A DNA stretch of 64,000 nucleotides from Ovis canadensis (Eukaryota > Chordata > Mammalia > Artiodactyla > Bovidae): positions 70,860,501 to 70,924,500 of the forward strand of contig NC_091263.1 of NCBI RefSeq assembly GCF_042477335.2, in the 5' to 3' direction. The notes beneath the pieces are model-generated. The model was given only the letters and a program-made list of their open reading frames with translations. It did no database searches and was not told the origin of the DNA. Shown one piece after another: positions 1-11,800 of the stretch (position 1 is its first letter; each line of letters opens with the position of its first letter). The translations under genes were made by a program, and so were the position numbers.

Positions 1-68
1 AGGCTGTTAGGAGACATGCTTTCCCGTCCCTTTCTCCTTTTTAGGGAAAGGATTTTTCTAGAGGCTGA

Positions 69-1519
<1,451 letters not shown>

Positions 1520-1760
1520 AAACTCTTTGAAGTTTTCAGACTTGTGTTTTATACATCGCTTTGCATTTCGATTCTTCAGGGCTCCGTTAAGCACAACCAC
1601 CTTTCCAGGTGTATAGATTTTAATCTGCCCAACGACTGCCAACCTACTGTGTGTTTTCTTAATGTGTGTGCCACTGGTAGATCTTTGCTACTGAATGTGC
1701 TGGACCATGTTTTAAGAGTTTTTTGATCTAAGAAAAAATAAATTGTTATTTGACAACAGT
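1520..1760 (+). terminator. MBD4: MBD4 3' UTR and poly(A) signal
   Basis: A short 3' UTR runs from the stop codon to an AATAAA hexamer at 1737-1742, the first canonical signal after the stop. The cleavage site is expected 10-25 bases further on. Confidence 0.75.
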
Positions 1761-1918
1761 CCTAAAAATGTAAATGTATATGACTTTGCAATAATGAAAT
1801 GTGATTTGAAGTTGGGAAAAACTCTTCCTAGTTACCGACAATATGAAGCAAATTTCTATCAACCCTGTTTGAGGGAAGATTAGACTTTTTGCTCTCTTTC
1901 TGTAGAAAATGATACCAT

Positions 1919-2128
1919 TGCTGTTTAGTTGCTAAGTTGTGTCCAACTCTGTGCAACCCTGTCTGACTGTAGGTCACCAGGCTCCTCTGTCCATGGAGAT
2001 TCTCCAGGCAGGAACACTGCAGTGGGTTGCCATTTCCTCCTTTAGGGGATCTTCCTGACCCAGGGAGTGAACCTGTGTCTCCTGCATTGGTAGGTGGTTT
2101 CTCTACCACTGAGCCACTAGGGAAGCCC
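1919..2128 (-). mobile_element. Bov-tA SINE
   Basis: On the minus strand a tRNA-like head (gggcttccctagtggctcag) joins the BovB-derived body (tccatggacagaggagcc) and ends in the gttgcacagagttgg tail. This is the ruminant Bov-tA structure. Confidence 0.8.
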
Positions 2129-2488
2129 TATTAATAAAAATATTTTTATTAAAAAACACCTGTGAGAGGAAAAAAAAAACAAAACACCTGTGAGGGTGAT
2201 CTGGCTGTGTCATCTGTCACCCCATTGACTGCCGGGGTTGATTTGACTGGTTGATTGGCTAGGCGAGCTGCATATTCAGCTGAAGAGGACAACCTTCCCC
2301 AATTGAGGAGGACCGTTCTTTGATCAAGGATATATGAGTACTTGCACTCCCCTGCTAGGACCTCCAAACAAGCTCTCAAGGTCCATTTGTAGGAGAACAT
2401 AAGTGTATTCAAGCTTCCAAGACTCCAGACTCATCCAAAAAAAAAACCAAAACGCTAACTGCCAAGGAAAAGTAAGATTATTTTGTCA

Positions 2489-2490
<2 letters not shown>

Positions 2491-2520
<30 letters not shown>
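2491..2520 (+). repeat. (GT)15 microsatellite
   Basis: An uninterrupted GT dinucleotide run beside a degraded SINE; likely polymorphic. Confidence 0.95.
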
Positions 2521-2522
<2 letters not shown>

Positions 2523-2538
2523 ATAGGCCCTTTCCTTC

Positions 2539-2664
2539 TATTTTTTTTTTTTTTCCCTGTACCAGGTCTTAGTTGCAGTATGAAGGATCTAGTTGCCCAA
2601 CCAGGAATCGAACCCAGGCTCCCTTCATTGGGAGCACAGAGTCTTACCCACCGGGGAAGTCCCT
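2539..2664 (-). mobile_element. CHR-type SINE fragment
   Basis: A poly-T run (poly-A tail on the minus strand), then the reverse complement of a tRNA-like head ending at ggggaagtccctg. Confidence 0.6.
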
Positions 2665-3159
2665 GTCATGTTCTTAAGGACTCTCTGTTGACTTTTAGGA
2701 ATTGGAGATTTGACCCCGGCATCCATTTGATAACCTAGTGTGAATACCTGCCTGCAGTTATGTTTCCAAGTCTTGCCTTCTGACTCATGCGTTCACTGTG
2801 ATCCCCATGTGAAAACTCAAGCATTTACCCATCTCATCTTCCAGCTGGAGGACAGGACCTTTTTAGTTTTATGCCATTTTTAATAGAGGTATTATCATGG
2901 TATAACCCAAATACTAAAACATTTACTTTAGAAGGAACTCATAAATGAAAATCTAAGTTATCAAGCCTCCGTTGTCAATCATTTTAAGACGAGAGGGTAA
3001 CAGGCAGGGAGGCCAGGGGCTTCCAAACAGGAAATAGGCTGCAAGTATCAGACACTTTTTCTCTCTCAAGTGGCAGGAGGAAACAAGTGCTAAGATTATT
3101 TCCCCTTCTCTATATGAATTTAAAAAGAGGTTTATCTTAAAATTATGTGTTGCCATCAT

Positions 3160-3742
3160 GACACCTGGTTCCACCTGAACTTAGCTTTTCTGAAATGCAT
3201 TTTGCTTGAGCTAACCAGTGCATTTTTCTTATGGAAATATTTGTCTTAAGCTATGTTAATATACTATGTATTTACCCTGGATTCCACCTAAAGGCTCAGA
3301 ACCAACTTGACAAACCAGTATGTTATACATTGTTCTCCTGATCTATGTTAATGAAACTGTATATTTGCTTGAAAATCTGCCTTTCTTCAAGATTCATGTC
3401 AATGGTTTTATGGCCTGAGATGACTCACCTGGTGCCAAAGTTATCTCAAAATACATGTTGTGGGTGAGGGCCCTGGTGCCATTCTCTGAGTTTGAGACAT
3501 TCCCTTTTCTCTAATTAGCAAACTGCTAGTAGCTATATAACATCCAGCTAAAGACTAGCAGAGGGGCACTCTTTCTGCCCCCTTCTGATGTCTATGTCAG
3601 AAGCTTTCTCTATCTCTTTTGTAGTTTAATAAACCTTTATTACACAAAAGCTCTGAGTGATCAAGCCTCATCACTGGCCCCGGATTGAATTCTCCAGAGG
3701 CCAAGAATCCCGGCATCTTAACGTGGTTCAGCAACAACCTTC
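3160..3742 (+). mobile_element. Solo LTR of a bovid endogenous retrovirus (class II / BTLTR1-like)
   Basis: The stretch has LTR architecture: an AT-rich U3, a TATATAA box at 3534-3540, an R region with AATAAA at 3628-3633 followed by a pyrimidine/TG-rich stretch, and a U5 ending near gcaacaacctt, which would abut a primer-binding site in a provirus. No gag, pol or env reading frames follow, so this is a solo LTR left by recombination. The family name rests on recall of bovine LTR consensus sequences. The left boundary is approximate and I could not find a target-site duplication. Confidence 0.65.
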
Positions 3743-4516
3743 TAAAGGCATAATTTGCAAATTAAGCTGATTGAATAAATGAAAAATAAATTGTTAGGAA
3801 AACTGCTTTTGTTGTAGGGTAGAGCGTGAGCAGAACAAGAAGACGCTGCTGCAGAGTACTGGTTGTTTCCACTTCAGTGAATGAGTTCCATTTTTTAGAG
3901 AAGAATGGATTTTGAACAGAGTGGGAAAACTGGCCACACACCCGCCCGCAAGGCAAGCATCCGCTTCATAACCTCCCATCACATTTTTACGTAACAGACA
4001 TCAGAGTAGCATTTACCAAGTGCGAAAGTCTGTGCTGGCTCTGTGGGGACCTTCACAGGACAGAGAAAGGTATATATAATAATGAAAAAATAACAGAAGG
4101 GGTAAGGTGTGGGGACAAGATACCCAACACTGTGGTGAAGAGTCTAGGGAGTCCCCTACAACCCTGGCCACAGCTGAGGTCAGAGGGTAGGGCAGGCAAA
4201 AGTTGGGGTTCAGCGGTGGCGGGGCCCAGGTCCCATCCCAGCGTCTCCATCAGGATTGTGGGCTTGTGGACATCACAGGGAAGCTCTGAATCAGGACCCC
4301 AGGCTATATCAAGCTCTACCTTTTCCCTTTTCCTGCAGATGACCTGGTCTCTGTACCTGTTCCCTCTTCTCTTTAGAATGGGTCAGTTATGATTATTAAG
4401 TCAATATATGAAATAGTTTACATGGAGCTTGGCTTATATGGGCATTACTGTGGCCCATAGGGGTGGTCCAAGAGAAGACCTCAGATTGTTGAGAGGGTTA
4501 CGAAACATGCATTTTA

Positions 4517-4661
4517 GGGACTTCCCTGTCAGTCCAGCGGCTAGGACTCCACCCTCCCATTGCAGGGGGCCCAGGTTCGATTCCTGGTCAGGTCACTAGA
4601 TTCCACATGCCACAGTGAAGTTCCAGCACAGCCAAATAAAACAGTTTAAAAAATAATAATG
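4517..4661 (+). mobile_element. CHR-type tRNA SINE
   Basis: Head gggacttccctgtcagtcca, B box ggttcgattcctggtc, ending in an aaataaaa tail. Confidence 0.7.
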
Positions 4662-4704
4662 CATTTCAGTAAGGATGATATTTTATACAGAGTAAGCCCT
4701 CAAG

Positions 4705-5090
4705 TGTTTGGGTTTTTTCTAACTTTCTATTGAAACAAAATTTGCCCCCCCAAAATTGATTTAACCTTTTTTAAAGGGCACAATTCAGTGGTTTTTAGTA
4801 CATTCATAATGTGCAACAGTCATCACTAACTCCAGGATATTTTCATCTCCCCAGCAAGAAACCCCTTACCTGTTCATTTTAGTCCCTGCAAAGAGTCGGA
4901 CATGACTGAGCGACTTCACATAGTTTCTTTATATTTTTAGTTGCTCAAGGAGACGTTTGTCCTGGTATAAGCACTGCAGCCAAGGGTCCCAAGTGCCAGC
5001 CTGTCACAGCAGCATGTGTCAGTACTCCCTTCCTTTTTAATGGCTAATATTCCATTGTGTGAATAAGACCACGTTTTGCCTGTCCAGTGG
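4705..5090. repeat. Ancient interspersed repeat, probably a LINE-1 fragment
   Basis: Segments such as cacaattcagtggtttttag, tacattcataatgtgcaac and taatattccattgtgtgaat resemble an old mammalian LINE consensus. The copy is interrupted by a short Bov-A tail at 4888-4919. Family and orientation are uncertain. Confidence 0.45.
4888..4919 (+). mobile_element. Bov-A/BovB 3'-tail fragment
   Basis: Only the tail gcaaagagtcggacatgact and gagcgacttcac remains; this end is shared by BovB, Bov-tA and BOV-A2. Confidence 0.6.
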
Positions 5091-5102
5091 ACAGGTCACA
5101 TT

Positions 5103-5178
5103 TTGGATTGGCCAAAAAGTTCCTTCGGGCTTCTTCAGATCATATGGAAAATTCCAAGCGACCTTTTGGCCAACCCAA
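5103..5178. mobile_element. Mariner-type MITE (BTMAR-like)
   Basis: A 76-base element with imperfect terminal inverted repeats. The left end reads ttggccaaaaagttccttcg and the right end, reverse-complemented, ttggccaaaaggtcgcttgg. It is too short to encode a transposase. The family assignment is from recall of ruminant mariner ends. Confidence 0.65.
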
Positions 5179-5539
5179 TGTTTCTCAGGTTCTATCACTC
5201 CAAAGCATGGCATCGTGTATTTCGGGGACCAAGCATACCAAAAACACTGCCTCTATTCGTGCAGGATTCACTAGGGGTCTACCTGGAGGAGGGAGGGCGT
5301 GTTCTAAACGCCCTCTAAACGGGAGACCTGCTGAAGTCCCTACGGTTTAGGGGGAAACCAGGGATTTATTACTCCAGATTGAGGGGCAACGGGCCAATCT
5401 AAGAAATCCAATGGGGTTTTGTTTGTTTGTTTGCGGAGCCAGAGGCTACCATTTGCTCCCGGCCCCTCCCAGGACCCTTGCAGGGAGCCAGGCTGTCTCC
5501 CGATCTCAGGGTCTGGCGAGTCTTCTCCGGGCGGGCCTC

Positions 5540-5676
5540 CTGCCACGTGGTGGAGCCCAGCCAATCAGCGCGGGGCGTCCGTAGTCCTGGCAACAGTTGA
5601 GTCCAAGCTCCGCAGGTCTCGCGTCTCTTGCAAAGTTGGTTACTACTGCTTTTCAGATACCCCATATTCCCGCGCA

Positions 5677-5715
<39 letters not shown>

Positions 5716-5769
5716 TCACGCACACACATTCACACGCGCTCTTCAGCGCCGGCTCTCAGCGCCGGGACC
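5540..5769 (+). promoter_or_regulatory. EFCAB12: EFCAB12 proximal promoter / 5' UTR
   Basis: A GC-rich stretch before the EFCAB12 start codon with an E-box CACGTG (5544-5549), an NF-Y-type CCAAT in gccaatcagcg (5561-5565), and an X-box-like GTAGTCCTGGCAAC (5581-5594) that fits the RFX consensus GTNRCCNNRGYAAC at all but one position. No TATA box is visible. A CA microsatellite sits between these sites and the ATG. The transcription start is not determined. Confidence 0.6.
5679..5714 (+). repeat. (CA)18 microsatellite in the EFCAB12 promoter/5' UTR
   Basis: A pure CA run followed by interrupted CA units to about 5734, ending some 35-55 bases before the proposed start codon. Confidence 0.95.
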
Positions 5770-5818
5770 ATGGACGACTCTAATGAAGAGTATGAGGCTG
5801 CGTTCCGGACGCTGCTCC
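5770..5818 (+). CDS. EFCAB12: EFCAB12 exon 1 (start)
   Basis: Encodes [16 protein letters not shown] plus the first base of an Arg codon. The GTAAGC donor gives the phase needed by the strong acceptor at 9905. The frame stays open to a TGA at 5899, with other GT donors at 5887 and 5898. Confidence 0.65.
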
Positions 5819-8800
5819 GTAAGCTCACCCTAAGTTCCCGGGAATCGACACCACCTCCAGGAAGCCCTCGACCCCCAAGTGGACGGGTGCAAGCGGGGTG
5901 AGGGCTAGGACAGGGACTGGTATCCCATTGTGCCGTCCCCTCTCTGGGTGCGGGGTTGCCAGGGAGTCGGGGGCAGGTCATGTGTGTTTCTCAGATTTCC
6001 GGCCAGGGCTGGAGGACCCGGCCGAGTCGCCTTGGTTTGGAACCAGAGGTCCAACCCATGTCCCCGGGAAAGGTGTCCAGGCCCTCTGGACTGTCCCTAC
6101 TTCCTCATCAGACTTTAGTTCATTCAGTACTGGAGAAGCAGCATGGAAAAGAACTTCAGTCTTCAAACTTTGCACGGTAGCCTGCTGTCCTTGGTCAGCA
6201 CCACAACTTTAGAGGTGAATGACAGATACATGGATAATCCCAGAAGAAGGGATGAATGCTGGGTCCAAGGGTGACACCCAGGAGTAAGAGATCTGCTAAC
6301 CGCAGAGGAGGCGGGGGAGACGGGGAATGCTTCCACGGTCCTGGAAGAGAGTTTACAAGGAGTCCTCCAAGCCAGGAGGAGGAGGAAAGGCCTTCCAACT
6401 GCTCAGAGTTTAAGTGCTGCTGGAGATGAGTGGTGAGAGGGGTCAGAAGGAATAAGATCCAGAGAGATCTTGGGAGCCAGGAGATGGAGAAGCTACTGAG
6501 AATAACGGGATCAGATTGGGAGCATCAGCAAATGCAGAAATGAATTGGCAGGCTCGGAATGTTGGGAGTGGGGAGCTCTCCCAAATGCCCCGGCCATAGA
6601 ATCCGGGAGGCTAGGGAAAGGCGCCAGGTGAGAGGGGACTTCAGGGACTTGGGGCTGATTAGATAGAGAACTTGGGAAGGGCAATCAAGGATGACACTCA
6701 GGGTGGTAGCCGGGCTGACCTGGCAGATGAAGGTGCTTTCTATAGAGATAAGGAACCTCCCGGAAGAGTAGACAGGGATGTGGAGATAAGCTCAGTCTTG
6801 CTTGAGTCTGAGTTCTTTGTCAGCCATACAAGTTGTGCTTTGGGAGCTACTGTAAGTAGAACGGTAAATCCCTTCAGTCCTGTCCAACTCTGCAACACTA
6901 TGGACTGAAACCCACCAGGTTCCTCTGTCCATGGGATTCTCCCGGCAAGAACACTGGAGTAGGTTGTCATTTCCTTCTCACTGTATATAGAGTCAGAGCT
7001 AATTCCAAGTCATATTGATATGAGAGTCCTCTGCATATGGAGGGCCACAGAAATGAGAGTGGAGGAGACTGTTTGAAAAAAAAACAACAAGAGCACCCAA
7101 GTGTAAACCTGGAAGCCACTGACTTTTTAGTAGTGGATAGGAAACAGAGGCCCAAGAATAAATAGTCAGAGAGGTAGGATGGAATTCAGGGAGAGAGTTG
7201 TAAAAAGCCCTGGGTAGTTCTCAATAAATGCTGGTTGGATGAATGACTACATTCTCAGTCGAACCCAGCATCTTGTCGTCAAAGAAATAATACATGGGTT
7301 GTTGAGAAGTGCTTACTTCTGTCCACATTAATGTATACATAGTCTAATTATTTTCTGACTATGAAAGGAACACATGTGCATTGTAAAGAGACTTAACAAC
7401 TGTACTGACTGTTCACTTTGTGCCAGGCTGGGTACCAGGGATACACAGGAAGTAAGACACAGTTCTTACCGTTGGGAGACTCACAGGCTGTTGGGAAAAA
7501 GTATCGGCATCAAGAAAAATATGGTAAATGCTATGAGAGGGCTAAGCTTGGGGGCTCTGGGACCCAGAGGGCAGGAGGGAGGGGTTGGGATGAATCTGGG
7601 GACAGGTGATGCCTGAGCTGAGCCTCTGAGGCCAAGTAGGGAGTGACCAAGTGAGCAGGGGAGAGGGAAGTGCATTCCAAAGACAGAAAGGGAGGCAGGG
7701 GCAGAAGGGGATACCTTGGAACCACAGTCAGGTTAGCTTGGGAACCAATCCAGGATGAGGAAGCAGGGATGAGGAGGCGGCACTGGACAGATTTAGGGGG
7801 GTTGGCAGGGGCAGTGTGACAGGTGGGGTCACGTTAAGGAGATTGCACTTTATCCTGGAGGCAGCTGGGAGTAACAGAAAGGTTTTAAGCAGGAGAGTTT
7901 TCATTGTAGCAGGAAAATGATGTAGCAGGTGACAAGATTTTTTTTTTAAGATTTTTTTATAATAATGTTCTGTTCCTTCTGAATTTTAGAACATTCCCAC
8001 ACCTGTTATTCATTTGCTCTTCATAACAGTTTTGGAAGGTTGCTAGAGCAGAGTTTATATCATTTTAGTAAAAGAATTGAGACTCAGTGGGATTAGGTCA
8101 CAGCCTGGGGTAATATCAAGAAATGGCTAAGAGCTGAGCTCTGGGGCCAGGCAAGCCAAAGTTCATGTCCCACCTCTGCTACTAATCAACTGTGTGTTCT
8201 CTGGCCTCTCTGAGCTCAGTGTCTTAATCTGTAAAATGGGTATAATCATGGTGCCAAACCTTTTAGGTCCATCCACTTGTAAATCACTCACTTACCAAAG
8301 TGAACTAAAGAGCCTTCTGATGAAGGTGAAAGAGGAGAGTGAAAAAGATGGCTTAAAACTCAACATTCAGAAAACTGAGATCACGGCATCTGGTCCCATC
8401 ACTTCCTGGCAAATAGATGGGGAAACAGTAGAAACAGGTGACAGACTTTATTCTGGGAGGCTCCAAAATCACTGCAGGTGGTGAATGCAGCCATGAAATT
8501 AAAAGATGCTTGCTTCTTGGAAGAAAAGTTATGACCAACCTAGACAGCACATTAAAAAGCAGAGATGTTACTTTGCCAACAAAGTTCCATCTAGCCAAAG
8601 CTATGGTTTTTCCTGTAGTCGTGTATGGATGTGAGAGCTAGACCATAAAGAAGGCTTAGCACTGAAGAATTGGTGCTTTTGACCTGTGGCATTGGAAAAG
8701 GGACTCTTGAGAGTCCCTTGGACTGTAGGGAGATCAAACCAGTCTGTCCTAAAGGAAATGAACCCCAAATATCCATTGGAGGGACTGATGCTGAGGCTGA

Positions 8801-11800
8801 AGCTCCAATAATTTGGCCACCTGATGCAAAGAGTTGACTCACTGGAAAAGACCCTGGTACTGGGAAAGATTGAAGGCAAGAGGAGAAGGGGACACAGAGG
8901 ATGAGATGGTTGGATGGCATCACCGACTCAATGGACATGAGTTTGAGCAAGCTCCAGGAGATGGTGAAGGACAGGGAAGCCTGGCGTGCTGCAGTCCATG
9001 GGGTCACAAAGAGTTGGACATGCCTGAGTGACTAAGCAAAAACAACCAAATATCTACTGAGCTCCCAGTTTATGTTTGCACTGTGGAGGTGCTGGGACTC
9101 CAGCAGGGAACAAGAGAGATGAGATCCTGGTTCACAGTGTACTGGAAAAGATAAACATCAACCAACTGCTTCTCTGGTGGCTCAGCAATAAATAATTTGC
9201 CTGCTAGTGTAGGAGACTTGAGTTCAATCCCTGGATCAGGATGACCCCATGGAGGAGCAAATGGCAACCCGCTCCAGTATTTTTGCCTGGGAAATCCCAT
9301 GGACAGAGGAGCCCGGCAGGTGACAGTCCATGGAGGGCCGGGGGATCACAAAGAGTTGGACATGACTGAGGACGCTTGAGCATTATGAATAAACGACCAG
9401 ATTCTAAGCATCTCTACCACACAGTAAGGCAGGTACCATCATTATCCCCATTTTACAAATGAAGAGATTGAGACCCAGAAAGAATAAGAGATCATGCTGC
9501 CCATAAGCAGCTGGGCTAGGACTCAGGTGAGAGCACTCTGGCTGAAAATCCTCTGCTCGTTACAGCACTGGGCTGCCTCAGATGTTCAGACCATCAGAAT
9601 GGCACTTTAAAACGATCATTCTGATTGCCAATGAGTAAGGCGCAGGCAGAGTCTAGTGGAGTAAGATTAGAACCTAAATCGGGTTCCATGAGAAAGCACG
9701 GAAATCTCTTAGCACAGTGCCTGCTGCAGGGAGTGCTCAGTCATGTTAGATGTAAATATTTTCACCATCATCGCAAGGCAACAATGAAGTCAGGCCTGGA
9801 AGCCAGGCGCCCTGACACACAGCCCGGTGCTGAAGCATTTCTCCTTCCTGACTCCTTTGGTCCTCATCCTGATAGGAACTCACCTTCTAACCCTCTTCCC
9901 CCAAGGGTTCTACCAGTCTAAGTCCCTGTTGGATGATGAAAATGCCAGCAAGGAGCCGGTGTTCAACCCTGAAGCGGTCATTGCCCACTGCTTCAAGCAA
10001 TTCAAGCAGGAGGACTTCCACCTGCCCAGGAGCCGCCGGCGGGTCATCATCCTGCCGCAGGAGGCGGCTCCGAGGCCCATCTGTCCCACGCCCCAACCCC
10101 AGACTCCCCCGGAGCCCACCCCCAGCCTCAAAGCCCCGGAAGTCGGGGACACCCAAAAACAGCCAGAGGACCCAAGGGCGTGGCTCAGACAGAGGCTGAA
10201 GATGAGGAAGGACCTGGAATCGTTCGGCAACATTGAGAGGTGGCTGCAGAACAAGGCCAGCCTCACGCTGTCCGAGGCCAAGGTCCTACGTGACATCCAC
10301 AAGGAGCAGCCCGTGGCTCGGCTGCCGAGCCAGCTGGCCATGAACAGGGACACCACGGTGAGCAGCCCCGTTTGCCAGGAGCGGATACTCTAGGTGTTCG
10401 GGGCTTGCTGTCACTCATTCCCTCAGATTAGGAAGGGTGGGGATCTTTCACCCTAACCCCCACCGTCCCCGCTCCCAGTCCAGGGGAGTCCTGGGACAGA
10501 AGTCCTGAAAAGGAGGTGTACTTGTGACCTCTTGTTGGGCTTCCCTGGTGGCTCAGACAGTAAAGAATCCGCCTGCCTGCAATGCAGGAGGCCCGGGTTC
10601 CACCCCTGAGTCAGGAAGATTCTCTGGAGAAGGGAAGGGCACCCCACTCCCGTATTCTTGCCTGGAGAAGCCCATGGACAGAGGAGCCCGACGGGCTACA
10701 GTCTGTGGGGTCGCAAAGAGTAAGATGCAACTGAGCGCGCACACACACATACACACACCCCCCGCCAGTGTTTACAGGGCTATTGTGAAAATCACAGTTG
10801 TGAGATTGGAAGAAAATCTTATAAATCTTTTCTAAGAAAATCTTTTACAACATTTGTATATGAATTTGTGTATATTATACATATTGTTCCCTCTATAAAT
10901 ATGAAGACAAGCTCAGTGAGGCCATGCATTGTCCAAGCCCAGAGAGATAGTAACTGGCAGTCAGTAGCCAGAGCCCTCATCTGCCAAATGCATCCAACAC
11001 AGACACTTGAAAATTCTCCCAGTTCAGGTAAAGCCGGCATAAGAGGTCAGATAACTTGGGTTTAAACCCAGCTCTGCTACTTCCTAGCCATATGACCTGG
11101 GCCTCAGTTTCCTCAACTGTGAAATGGGGAGAACCATTGTGCCTGCTTCCCACGGTTGCTGCAACATCCAAATGGATTAATATACATAAGGTGCCTGAGA
11201 CATGCTGAGCGTATAGTGAGCCCTCGTTCAATGTCTGTCATTTTTATTATTATTGCAGAATTACCGGTTTCATTTGGGTTAGCCCCCAAACTTCAGAGTC
11301 AGTCCTTGGTGTAATCATAGTCAAAACCCAACTTTCGTGGTTCTCACACACCCTTTCCTACCAGCAGCACAGCCTCTAGGTATAAGCACAGGACTTGGGT
11401 TAGAAATCCACTGCTTATTTGCTGTGTGACCCTGGGCAAGTCACTTCACCTCTCTGAGCCTGTTTCTTCATTTGGGAAGGGAAGCTTCCCAAAGGGAAGC
11501 TAATACTTAATATCGAATTCATGGCATCCTTCTTTTCCATTCAGCAAACCATTACTGCCTGCTTGCACAGGGCTGGGGGCTTTGTTGATTACAAGCATAG
11601 GAGGTGTGGAATGTAGCTGAGTAAGATGTGGTCTTGCTCCCAGGGGGTTCACATGTTAGTGGGGGAGGCAGACACAGAGATTAATGACTCTGCAGTTGCC
11701 TCCAGGCCGCTGAGGAGCTATAAGCTAGGGAATAGAAAGGCCTTTTGTAAACTGTCAAGTGTTCCACCACACTAAAGGAACACTATTTCTAAGTAGCTTA

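Noticed and set aside
5419-5901. 160-codon open frame through the CA microsatellite
   Set aside because: Only the part from 5770 (strong Kozak) looks like the EFCAB12 start; upstream it reads CA-repeat Thr-His and promoter sequence.
5995-6178. Possible extra EFCAB12 exon after a tttctcag acceptor, ending at a GTAGCC donor
   Set aside because: Its end phase does not match the next exon, and including it breaks the otherwise consistent phases; kept only as an alternative-splicing possibility.
8194-9031. Short frames resembling reverse transcriptase
   Set aside because: Pieces of a decayed BovB 3' fragment, not a host gene.
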